Source of the DNA: CAXSEF01 sp050955025
Lineage (GTDB): Bacteria; Pseudomonadota; Alphaproteobacteria; Acetobacterales; Acetobacteraceae
NCBI GenBank assembly: GCA_050955025.1
Contig: JBPBQX010000031.1
Location: forward strand, 1-6,114
Direction: 5' to 3'
Length of the DNA stretch: 6,114 bases
Part shown: positions 1-5,448 of the stretch, in pieces
Numbering within the stretch: position 1 is the stretch's first letter
Layout of the letters: each line of letters starts with the position of its first letter
Made by a program: the position numbers and the translations under genes
Notes under the pieces: model-generated
What the model saw: the letters and a program-made list of their open reading frames with translations, nothing else
What the model was told of the DNA's origin: nothing
Databases searched by the model: none

Positions 1-683
1 GGAGCTGGCCCACGCCCAACGGCCAGAAGGTGCACATCGCGCTGGAGGAACTGGGGCTCGAGTACACGGTCGTGCCCGTCGACATCGGCAGCGGCGAGCA
101 GTTCCGCCCCGACTTCCTGGCGATCACGCCGAACCACCGCATCCCCGCGATCGTCGACTCCGACGGACCGGGAGGCGCGCCGCTGCGCCTGTTCGAGTCG
201 GGCGCGATCCTGGTCTACCTCGCCGAGAAGGCCGGTCGCCTGCTGCCCGCCGATCCGGCGGCGCGCTACACGGCGCTGCAGTGGCTGATGTTCCAGATGG
301 GGGGCGTCGGCCCGATGTTCGGCCAGTACAACCACTTCGCCAGCTATGCGCCCGAGCGTCTGCCCTACGCCGTCGAGCGCTACACCAACGAGGTCGCCCG
401 CCTGCACCGCGTGCTCGACAAGCGCCTGTCCGAGGCGGCCTTCCTCGCCGGCGACGAGTACGGCATCGCCGACATCGCCACCTTCCCGTGGGTCACCGCC
501 CCGGAGAAGCGCGGCATCGACCTCGCGGACTACCCCGCCGTGCAACGCTGGCACGACGCGATCGCCGCACGCCCTGCCGTGCAGCGCGGCATGGCCGTGC
601 TCGCGGACCGGCGCCGCGCCGGGCCGATCACGGACAGGATGCGCGAGAACATGTTCGGCGGGGCTCAGTTCACCCCGCGCTGA
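1..683 (+). CDS. Glutathione S-transferase, nu-class/YghU-like, 5' end cut by window edge
   Basis: A cytosolic glutathione transferase or glutathione-dependent disulfide-bond oxidoreductase. The first complete codon is at base 3 and 226 residues are visible before the TGA at 681-683; family length implies only about ten residues are missing. The visible protein opens with SWPTPNGQKVHIALEELGLE, the amino-terminal thioredoxin-fold helix of the YfcG/YghU/Ure2-like group, in which the Thr and Asn of TPNG (bases 12-20) bind glutathione sulfur in place of the Tyr or Ser of other classes. The cis-proline lies at 144-146 (RIPAIVD) and the glutathione-contacting Glu-Ser pair at 195-200 (FESGAI). The helical carboxy domain carries the folding motif GIADIATFPW. 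The GTG at 30 is not the start, because strongly conserved coding sequence continues upstream of it. It converges with rpmG. The substrate cannot be told from sequence; members act on peroxides and disulfides. Family assignment is confident, subclass likely. Confidence 0.93.
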   Translation, partial: SWPTPNGQKVHIALEELGLEYTVVPVDIGSGEQFRPDFLAITPNHRIPAIVDSDGPGGAPLRLFESGAILVYLAEKAGRLLPADPAARYTALQWLMFQMGGVGPMFGQYNHFASYAPERLPYAVERYTNEVARLHRVLDKRLSEAAFLAGDEYGIADIATFPWVTAPEKRGIDLADYPAVQRWHDAIAARPAVQRGMAVLADRRRAGPITDRMRENMFGGAQFTPR

Positions 684-696
684 GAAAGCTGGATCG

Positions 697-720
697 CGCG
701 GCGGGTAAAAGCCCGCCGCG
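697..720. terminator. Hairpin between convergent GST and rpmG genes, probable bidirectional terminator
   Basis: A perfect 9-bp stem, CGCGGCGGG pairing with CCCGCCGCG, encloses a 6-base loop (TAAAAG). It lies 13 bases after the GST stop and 3 bases after the rpmG stop, in the only 40 bases separating the two convergent genes. Neither strand has a clear run of T after the stem, so it is not a textbook intrinsic terminator; very GC-rich genomes often lack long U tracts. Position and stem strength support a shared terminator or 3'-end protective hairpin. Confidence 0.6.
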
Positions 721-723
721 GGG

Positions 724-891
724 TCACTTGATCTTGGCTTCCTTGAACGCGACGTGCTTGCGGACGACGGGGTCGTACTTGCGCAGCTCCATCTTGCCGG
801 TCTGCGCCCGGGCGTTCTTCTTGGTCACGTAGAAGTAGCCGGTGTCCGCCGTGGACACGAGCCGGATCTGGATGGTGTTGGACTTGGCCAT
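724..891 (-). CDS. rpmG: 50S ribosomal protein L33
   Basis: Ribosomal protein L33, a small component of the large subunit located near the E site. The 55-residue product starts MAKSNTIQIRLVSTADTGYF and ends HVAFKEAKIK, matching the family over its whole length, including TGYFYVTKKNAR, RKYDPVVRKHV and the EAKIK end. It has no cysteine, so it is the zinc-independent (C-minus) form; the CxxC pairs of the zinc-binding form are absent. The ATG at 889-891 is chosen because it gives the normal family length and has a GGAG six bases upstream. The frame stays open 40 codons further upstream, but that stretch has no L33 similarity. The gene lies 201 bases beyond the S41 peptidase on the same strand, with a candidate promoter in between, so it is probably expressed on its own, although read-through cannot be excluded. 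Its stop lies beside the shared hairpin facing the GST gene. Confidence 0.97.
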   Translation of the reverse strand: MAKSNTIQIRLVSTADTGYFYVTKKNARAQTGKMELRKYDPVVRKHVAFKEAKIK

Positions 892-897
892 GATGCA

Positions 898-901
898 CTC
901 C
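898..901 (-). promoter_or_regulatory. Ribosome binding site of rpmG
   Basis: On the minus strand the sequence reads GTGGAGTGCATCATG, placing GGAG six bases before the ATG at 891-889. This site decides the start of rpmG against in-frame upstream starts that would add a non-homologous leader of up to 40 residues. Confidence 0.75.
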
Positions 902-940
902 ACGCGCGATCGCCGCGGGGCTGCCGCGGTTCGGGCCGGC

Positions 941-969
941 ACCATGATGGCGGCGGGCCGGCAGGTCAA
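941..969 (-). promoter_or_regulatory. Candidate sigma70-type promoter of rpmG
   Basis: On the minus strand CTTGACC gives a -35 element TTGACC at 969-964. At the ideal 17-base spacing the -10 would be CATGGT (946-941), only 3 of 6 consensus; an alternative CATCAT (949-944) matches 4 of 6 but at a 14-base spacing. The -35 is good and typical of alphaproteobacteria, whereas the -10 is weak. Initiation here would give a leader of roughly 40-45 bases containing a CCGCGG/CCGCGG hairpin (913-929) upstream of the rpmG ribosome binding site. The assignment is tentative. Confidence 0.35.
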
Positions 970-982
970 GCACGGGAAGCAA

Positions 983-1092
983 GGTCGAGGCTCTGCCTCG
1001 AGCTCCGCCAAGGGAAGCCCCTTGGATGGCTTCCCTAAGTCAAGGGATCAAAGGGTCCTCGGACCCTTTGCGGGTTCGGGCAGAGCCCGACC
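983..1092. repeat. Inverted pair of hairpin arms, REPIN-like or palindromic intergenic repeat element
   Basis: This element fills the first 110 bases after the S41 peptidase stop codon. The left arm (983-1027, read on plus) and right arm (1092-1047, read on minus) have the same order of parts. First comes GGTCG(A)GGCTCTGCC(T)CGA, a stem with a TCT loop, identical in both arms except that the left stem has one extra A:T pair. Then comes CCGC[C/A]AAGGG...CCCTT[G/T]GAT, a second hairpin whose one differing stem pair is again compensated (C:G versus A:T). A 19-base centre (1028-1046) separates the arms. Stem changes that keep pairing suggest that folding is under selection. Because the flanking genes S41 and rpmG point the same way, a bidirectional terminator would not be needed. 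The structure resembles the paired inverted REP units (REPINs) mobilised by RAYT transposases, but the family is not identified and copy number elsewhere is unknown. Confidence 0.6.
1049..1070 (-). terminator. Strong palindrome downstream of S41 gene, candidate terminator of the topA-rnr-S41 unit
   Basis: A 10-bp perfect inverted repeat, CAAAGGGTCC and GGACCCTTTG, is separated by 2 bases, so in RNA it would form a stem of about 9 bp with a 4-base loop. On the transcribed minus strand it starts 23 bases after the stop codon and follows a shorter hairpin (1090-1076, TCGGGC/GCCCGA) that begins 2 bases after the stop. Only a short CCCTTTGATCCCTT stretch follows, not a U run. It forms the second hairpin of the right arm of the repeat at 983-1092 and may serve as the operon terminator. 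Confidence 0.45.
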
Positions 1093-3024
1093 TTACTGCG
1101 CCGGCAGCAGCGCCGCCGCGTATGCCTCCGGGTGCCCCAGCAGAGCGCGCGCCGTGTCGAAGTCCCGGTCCCGCCCTTCCGCCGCCGGGCACGCCCCGCG
1201 CATCTCCGCGACCGCGTGCGCGTCCAGCGGCGCCCGTGCCGCGCGCCACGCCCGCAGCGCCGGCGCCAGCTCCTCCGTGCCTGCCTCCAGGCTGCGGAGC
1301 TGGCGCGCCGTGGCCTCCGCGCCCAGGCTGGTGCAGAGCTGCGGCAGCACGCCGAGCCCCTGCAGCGGCCAGCCGCGCGGCGCCAGCACCCGGCTCCAGG
1401 TCACGAAGATCTCGCCGCCGTCGGGCAGCTCCGTCAGCGTCTGCACCACGCCCTTGCCCGTCGTGGCGCTGCCCACCACCACGGCGCGCCGCTGGTCCGC
1501 GAGGCCTGCGGCCATGATCTCCGCCGCCGACGCGGTGCGCCCGTCCACCAGCACCACGATCGGCAGCCGGTTCGCGAGGTCGCCGCCCTGCACGCGCCAC
1601 ACGCGCGAGGCCTCCGGGTCGCGCCCCACCGTGGTCGCGACGACGCCCTGGTCGAGCAGCAGCGCGACCGCGGTGACCGCCTGGCGAAGCAGCCCGCCGC
1701 GGTCGCCGCGCAGGTCGATCACCAGGCCGGTGACACGGGAGTCGAGCCCGGCCTCCAGCTCCTGGCTCAGACGCTGCGCGGTGTCGGCGGTGAAGGCGGT
1801 GATGCGCAGCGACAGCAGCACGCCGGAAACACCCGGCCGCCGCTCGGCGAACACCGTCTCCGGCGGCACCACGGCGCGGCGCAGCGCCAGCGTGCGCGCC
1901 GCCTCGTGCGGCCCCGCCACGCGCAGCCGCACCTCGCTGTCCTCCTCGCCGACCAGGCTCGCGGCGACCGCGGCCACCGGGGCGCCGCGGGTCGGCACGC
2001 CGTCGACGGCCAGCAGCCGGTCGCCCGCGCGCAGCCCGGCCTGCGCCGCGGGCCCGTTCGCGGCCACCGTCGCCAGCACCAGGTTCGCGCCGAGACGCGC
2101 CAGCTCCACGCCCACGCCCACCTGGCCGGCGAGACGGTCGCGCACGTGCTCCGCCCGGTCCGGCGGCACGTAGCGGGAGTACGGATCGAGGTGGGAGAAG
2201 ATCTCGTCGAAGTAGCCCTGCAGCAGCGCCTCGCCGCCCGCGGCCCGCAGCGCGGCCGAGCGGTCCCACGCCCAGCGCATCGCGGCGGCACTCGCCGCGC
2301 CCCAGGCCGAGGCGTCCACGTCGGGCGGGAACGGCCGCGCGAACCCCGCCGCCTCGCCCGCGCCGCCCGCCGCCTCGGCGCCGTCCACGGCCGCCGCCCC
2401 GCCCGGAGCCGTGCCGGAGGCCGTTGCGGGCGCCGCGAGGTCGAGCCGGATCACGCCGCCGCCGGTGCGCAGCCGCAGCGACGGGTCGAGCGTCGCCAGC
2501 CCCTGCAGGCCCCACACCGCGAGGCCCGGCACCGTGGTGGGGTCGAGCGAGCGCGGCGCGATGAACGCCAGCGCGGTGCCGATCACCTGGCCGGCCAGCG
2601 TCGCGTCGAACGACGCCGCGTCGGGCGGTGCGGCCGCGGCGTCCGCGGGCGGGGCAGGGGCCGCGGGCGCGACCGGCCCCGCCGGCGTCACCGGCCGGGC
2701 GGTGGTGTCGACCGTGCCCGCCTCGCCCCGACCGTCGTCGCCCCGGCCCTCGTCGCCGCGACCTGCCTCGCCGCGGCCCGCGCCGGCCGGGCCCGCCTCG
2801 GCCTCGCGCCGCAGCGCGGCCACGGGCAGCGCCACCGCCGGCGGAGCCGCCTCGCCCGGCCCCGCGGCCCCGGCGTCGGCCGGCTGCGCGCGCACCGCGA
2901 CCGGCGCCGCGGCGACCAGCAGCGCGCAGGCCCAGCCCGCGAGCCTGCGACGGGCACGCCTGTCGCGGAAGGGAGACGAGGGGCGGCCGAGGACGGGGCG
3001 TGCGGGCAGGCGGGGTCGGCTCAC
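1093..3024 (-). CDS. Secreted S41-family (carboxy-terminal processing) serine peptidase with PDZ domain
   Basis: A 643-residue periplasmic protease of the CtpA/Prc type, which usually cleaves envelope proteins near their carboxy ends. A long basic leader (RRARRR, 22-27) and hydrophobic core (28-44) form a signal peptide with probable cleavage after VRA at 46. Residues 47 to about 140 are an Ala/Pro/Gly-rich linker with four GRG[ED]x pentapeptides (83-102). HLDPYSRYV (278-286) leads into a PDZ domain (about 300-383, GVGVEL and AGDRLLAVDG). The catalytic core (about 398-562) has LVIDLRGDRGG and an intact Ser-Lys-Gln set by alignment with E. coli Prc S430/K455/Q459: S499 in TASAAE, K524 and Q528 in GKGVVQ. 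A tail of about 80 residues carries the only two cysteines outside the signal peptide (C564, C612). The GTG start is the only reasonable one before the signal peptide and overlaps the rnr stop, so translation is probably coupled; the nearest Shine-Dalgarno-like tract (3047-3040) is about 15 bases away. Family is certain; the substrate is unknown. Confidence 0.93.
   Translation of the reverse strand: MSRPRLPARPVLGRPSSPFRDRRARRRLAGWACALLVAAAPVAVRAQPADAGAAGPGEAAPPAVALPVAALRREAEAGPAGAGRGEAGRGDEGRGDDGRGEAGTVDTTARPVTPAGPVAPAAPAPPADAAAAPPDAASFDATLAGQVIGTALAFIAPRSLDPTTVPGLAVWGLQGLATLDPSLRLRTGGGVIRLDLAAPATASGTAPGGAAAVDGAEAAGGAGEAAGFARPFPPDVDASAWGAASAAAMRWAWDRSAALRAAGGEALLQGYFDEIFSHLDPYSRYVPPDRAEHVRDRLAGQVGVGVELARLGANLVLATVAANGPAAQAGLRAGDRLLAVDGVPTRGAPVAAVAASLVGEEDSEVRLRVAGPHEAARTLALRRAVVPPETVFAERRPGVSGVLLSLRITAFTADTAQRLSQELEAGLDSRVTGLVIDLRGDRGGLLRQAVTAVALLLDQGVVATTVGRDPEASRVWRVQGGDLANRLPIVVLVDGRTASAAEIMAAGLADQRRAVVVGSATTGKGVVQTLTELPDGGEIFVTWSRVLAPRGWPLQGLGVLPQLCTSLGAEATARQLRSLEAGTEELAPALRAWRAARAPLDAHAVAEMRGACPAAEGRDRDFDTARALLGHPEAYAAALLPAQ
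2719..2778 (-). repeat. Four 15-bp tandem repeats in S41 peptidase linker
   Basis: Four consecutive 15-bp units (2719-2733, 2734-2748, 2749-2763, 2764-2778) encode GRGDD/GRGEA-type pentapeptides at residues 83-102 of the S41 peptidase, in the unstructured linker between signal peptide and folded domains. Units keep the GRG core and vary at the last two positions (EA, DE, DD, EA). Because 15 is a multiple of 3, gain or loss of units would change linker length without breaking the frame. Confidence 0.8.
3021..3024 (-). other. GTGA stop-start overlap between rnr and S41 peptidase
   Basis: The minus strand reads CGCAGGTGA, where GTG is the peptidase start and TGA the rnr stop. A 4-base overlap with no close Shine-Dalgarno sequence in front of the GTG (GAGGGGAG is about 15 bases upstream) points to translational coupling by re-initiation of ribosomes finishing rnr. 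Confidence 0.8.
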
Positions 3025-5447
3025 CTGCGGCGGGACCGGCTCCCCTCGCCGGGCCGCGCGGCGCCACCGGATCCGGTCAGCATCCCGAACAGCAGCCCGC
3101 CGGTCACCGGCGTCGCTTCGGACAGCCGCACCTCGACCGCCTGTGCCAAGCGGAACACGAGGCGGGTGGCGCGGCCGACCAGGGACTGGGTCGTCTCGTC
3201 GTGCATCCAGTAGTCGTCCGGGAGGGATTTGAGCGGCACCAGACCGCTGGCCCCGCTATCGTCCAGTGTGACGAACAGCCCGAAGCGCGCAACACCGGAG
3301 ATGCGGGCGGCGAACACCGCGCCCACTTTGTCGGCCATGTAGGCAGAAAGGTAACGGTCCACGGCCTCGCGCTCGGCCAGCGCGGCGCGGCGCTCCGTGC
3401 CGGTGATGCGCTCGGCGATATCGGGGTACTCCGACGCCGAACCCTCGCCGTCGTGCGGCAGCGCGCCATCGCCCGGCCGCATCCCCGCGACCAGCGCACG
3501 GTGCACCAGCAGGTCCGCGTAGCGCCGGATCGGGCTGGTGAAATGGGCGTAGCGCGCCAGCGACAGCCCGAAGTGGCCGATGTTGTCGGGGTCGTACGCC
3601 GCCTGGCTCTGCGAGCGCAGCATCACCTCGTTGACCAGCGGCGCGTGCTCGGTGCCGGCGACCGCCTGCAGCACGCGGTCCAGGTCGCTCGGCCGCAGCT
3701 CGCCGGTGGGCGGCAGCGCCAGGTCGAAGGTGCGCAGGAACGCCCGCAGCGCTTCCAGCTTCTCGTCGGACGGCGGCGCGTGCACGCGGTACATGCACGG
3801 GCGGTGCCGACGCTCCAGCTCCTCGGCCGCCGCCACGTTGGCGAGCACCATGAACTCCTCGATCAGCCGGTGGCTGTCCAGGCGCGGCCTGGGCGCGATC
3901 GCCACGACCTGCCCCGCCTCGTCCAGCACCACCTTGCGCTCCGGCAGGTCGAGGTCGAGCGTGCCGCGCGCCTGCCGCGCCGCCAGCAGCGCCCGGAACG
4001 CCGCGTACAGCGACGCGACCAGCCCGTCGGGCACCGGCGGCGCCGCGTCCAGCACCGCCTGTTCCACGAGCGGCGGTTCGGCCATGTGCGCGCCCGCCTC
4101 GCGGTCGTGCAGCGCCTGGACCTGCGTGTAGGTCAGCCGCGCGGCCGAGCGCATCAGCCCGCGCCCGAAGCGGTGCGACAGCTTGCGCCCCTCGGCCGTC
4201 ACGCGCATCTCGACGAACAGGCACCCCCGCTCCTCGTCGGGGCGCAGCGAGCACCAGCCGTTCGACAGCGCCTCGGGCAGCATCGGCACCACGCGGTCCG
4301 GGAAGTACACCGAGTTCCCGCGCTTGCCGGCGTCGCGGTCCAGCGCCGAGCCCGGCCGGACGTAGTGCGCCACGTCCGCGATCGCCACCACCAGCCGGTG
4401 CCCGCCCGGGTTCTCCGGCTCGCCGTCGCGCGCCACGTCGGGCTCGGCGAACACCGCGTCGTCGAAGTCGCGCGCGTCCTCGCCGTCGATCGTCACCAGG
4501 CCCAGCCCGCGCAGGTCCGCGCGCTCGCCCAGCGGCACCGCGCGCGCCGCCTCCGCCTCGGCCACCGAGGCGGGGTCGAACTCGGTGGGGATGCCGTGCG
4601 TGTGCACGCAGATCAGGCTCACCGAGCGCGCGTCGCCCATCCTGCCCAGCCGCTCGACCACGCGCGCTGTCTTCAGCCCGTATCCCGTGGACGGCAGCGG
4701 CTGGGCCAGCACGATCTCGTCGTGCTCCGCGCCGTCCGTCTCGCCCGCGGGGATGCGCCACTCCGCCTTCGAGCGCCGGTCCGTGGGGATCAGCCGCCCC
4801 TCGCCCGGCGCCGGCGCGATCCCCGTGCCGCGCGGAACGAACCGCCCGCGCCCGCGACGGTCGCGCCCGCCCGCGCCGTCCTCCGCGTCGCCTCCGCCCG
4901 CCTTAAACACGCCGAGCACGCGCGCCGGCGCCTCGCTCAAGCGCTTCAGCGTGCGGCCCTCGTACTTCCCGGCCCCGATCGGCTTCAGCCGCGCCAGCAC
5001 GCGCTCGCCCGGCGCCAGCGCCGGCCGCCCGCGCTCCTCGGGCGCCATCAGCACCAGCGGCGCGGGCCCGTCCCCTTGCCAGTCCAGCGGCCGCGCCAGC
5101 GCGTCGCCGTCCGGGTCGGTCCCGGTGACGAGCACCACGCACGCGTCCTCCAGCCTGCCCGGCGGCGTGAACCGCCGGTGCCCGGCCGGCGCCACCGCGC
5201 CGCTCGACGCCAGGTCGCGCAGCATCCCGCGCAGCGCCACGCGGTGCTCCGCGCCCAGCCTGAACTCGCGCGAGATCTCGCGCTTGCCGACCCGCCCCGG
5301 GCTCTCGCGGATGAACCGCCGCACCGCCTCGCGCGACGGCAGCCCGCCGGGCACAGACGACTCCCCCGCGGCCTCATCCGCCGCGTCACCCCCGTGCGGC
5401 GCGGCCACGCCGGCCTCGTCCTCGCCCGGCTCCGGAGGCAGCGCCAT
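3021..5447 (-). CDS. rnr: Ribonuclease R, 3'-5' exoribonuclease
   Basis: A cytoplasmic, Mg-dependent, processive 3'-5' hydrolytic exoribonuclease that degrades structured RNA, including faulty rRNA and mRNA, and works with the tmRNA system in species studied. At 808 residues it matches E. coli RNase R (813). After an acidic, probably disordered leader (1-37) come a winged-helix domain (about 38-95), cold-shock-type OB domains (about 96-260), the RNB catalytic domain (about 306-655) and an S1 domain (about 706-785), then a short basic tail ending GEGSRSRRR. The catalytic aspartates are all present in TIDGEDARDFDDAV: D321, D327, D329 and D330, equivalent to RNase II D201, D207, D209 and D210. 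Y381 in VYFPDRVVPMLP matches the base-clamping Tyr (Y324 in RNase R), and HFTSPIRRYADLLVHR (635-650) is the conserved RNB end motif. The ATG follows the topA stop by one base, with GAGG (5460-5457) nine bases upstream inside topA. Third codon positions lose GC locally at 3201-3362. Confidence 0.98.
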   Translation of the reverse strand: MALPPEPGEDEAGVAAPHGGDAADEAAGESSVPGGLPSREAVRRFIRESPGRVGKREISREFRLGAEHRVALRGMLRDLASSGAVAPAGHRRFTPPGRLEDACVVLVTGTDPDGDALARPLDWQGDGPAPLVLMAPEERGRPALAPGERVLARLKPIGAGKYEGRTLKRLSEAPARVLGVFKAGGGDAEDGAGGRDRRGRGRFVPRGTGIAPAPGEGRLIPTDRRSKAEWRIPAGETDGAEHDEIVLAQPLPSTGYGLKTARVVERLGRMGDARSVSLICVHTHGIPTEFDPASVAEAEAARAVPLGERADLRGLGLVTIDGEDARDFDDAVFAEPDVARDGEPENPGGHRLVVAIADVAHYVRPGSALDRDAGKRGNSVYFPDRVVPMLPEALSNGWCSLRPDEERGCLFVEMRVTAEGRKLSHRFGRGLMRSAARLTYTQVQALHDREAGAHMAEPPLVEQAVLDAAPPVPDGLVASLYAAFRALLAARQARGTLDLDLPERKVVLDEAGQVVAIAPRPRLDSHRLIEEFMVLANVAAAEELERRHRPCMYRVHAPPSDEKLEALRAFLRTFDLALPPTGELRPSDLDRVLQAVAGTEHAPLVNEVMLRSQSQAAYDPDNIGHFGLSLARYAHFTSPIRRYADLLVHRALVAGMRPGDGALPHDGEGSASEYPDIAERITGTERRAALAEREAVDRYLSAYMADKVGAVFAARISGVARFGLFVTLDDSGASGLVPLKSLPDDYWMHDETTQSLVGRATRLVFRLAQAVEVRLSEATPVTGGLLFGMLTGSGGAARPGEGSRSRRR

Positions 5448-5448
5448 G

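Noticed and set aside
30..32. GTG as the start of the GST gene
   Set aside because: Conserved glutathione-site residues (TPNG) are encoded in the same frame just before it, so the gene simply runs off the left edge.
892..1011. Upstream in-frame extension giving a 95-residue L33
   Set aside because: The added 40 residues have no family similarity, while the downstream ATG has a GGAG at ideal distance and gives the standard 55 residues.
892..1092. A riboswitch or small RNA gene in the S41-rpmG gap
   Set aside because: The hairpins are accounted for by the inverted palindromic element, and I recognise no known riboswitch core or L33 leader motif.
842..2173. Plus-strand 443-codon frame spanning rpmG, the intergenic element and S41
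   Set aside because: Ser/Ala/Arg-rich composition without motifs, running across an intergenic repeat and antisense to two real genes.
1093..3024. Naming the S41 peptidase ctpA or prc
   Set aside because: The catalytic set matches the family, but the gene context, long linker and cysteine tail differ from the usual ctpA locus and from Prc, so no gene symbol is justified.
1040..3067. Minus-strand 675-codon frame overlapping the S41 gene in another frame
   Set aside because: It is nearly all Arg, Gly, Ala and Pro and is a frame-shifted shadow of the real peptidase gene.
1132..3213. Plus-strand open frame of 693 codons antisense to the S41 peptidase
   Set aside because: Same cause: an Arg/Ala/Gln/His-rich shadow with no domain, opposite a gene with intact catalytic residues.
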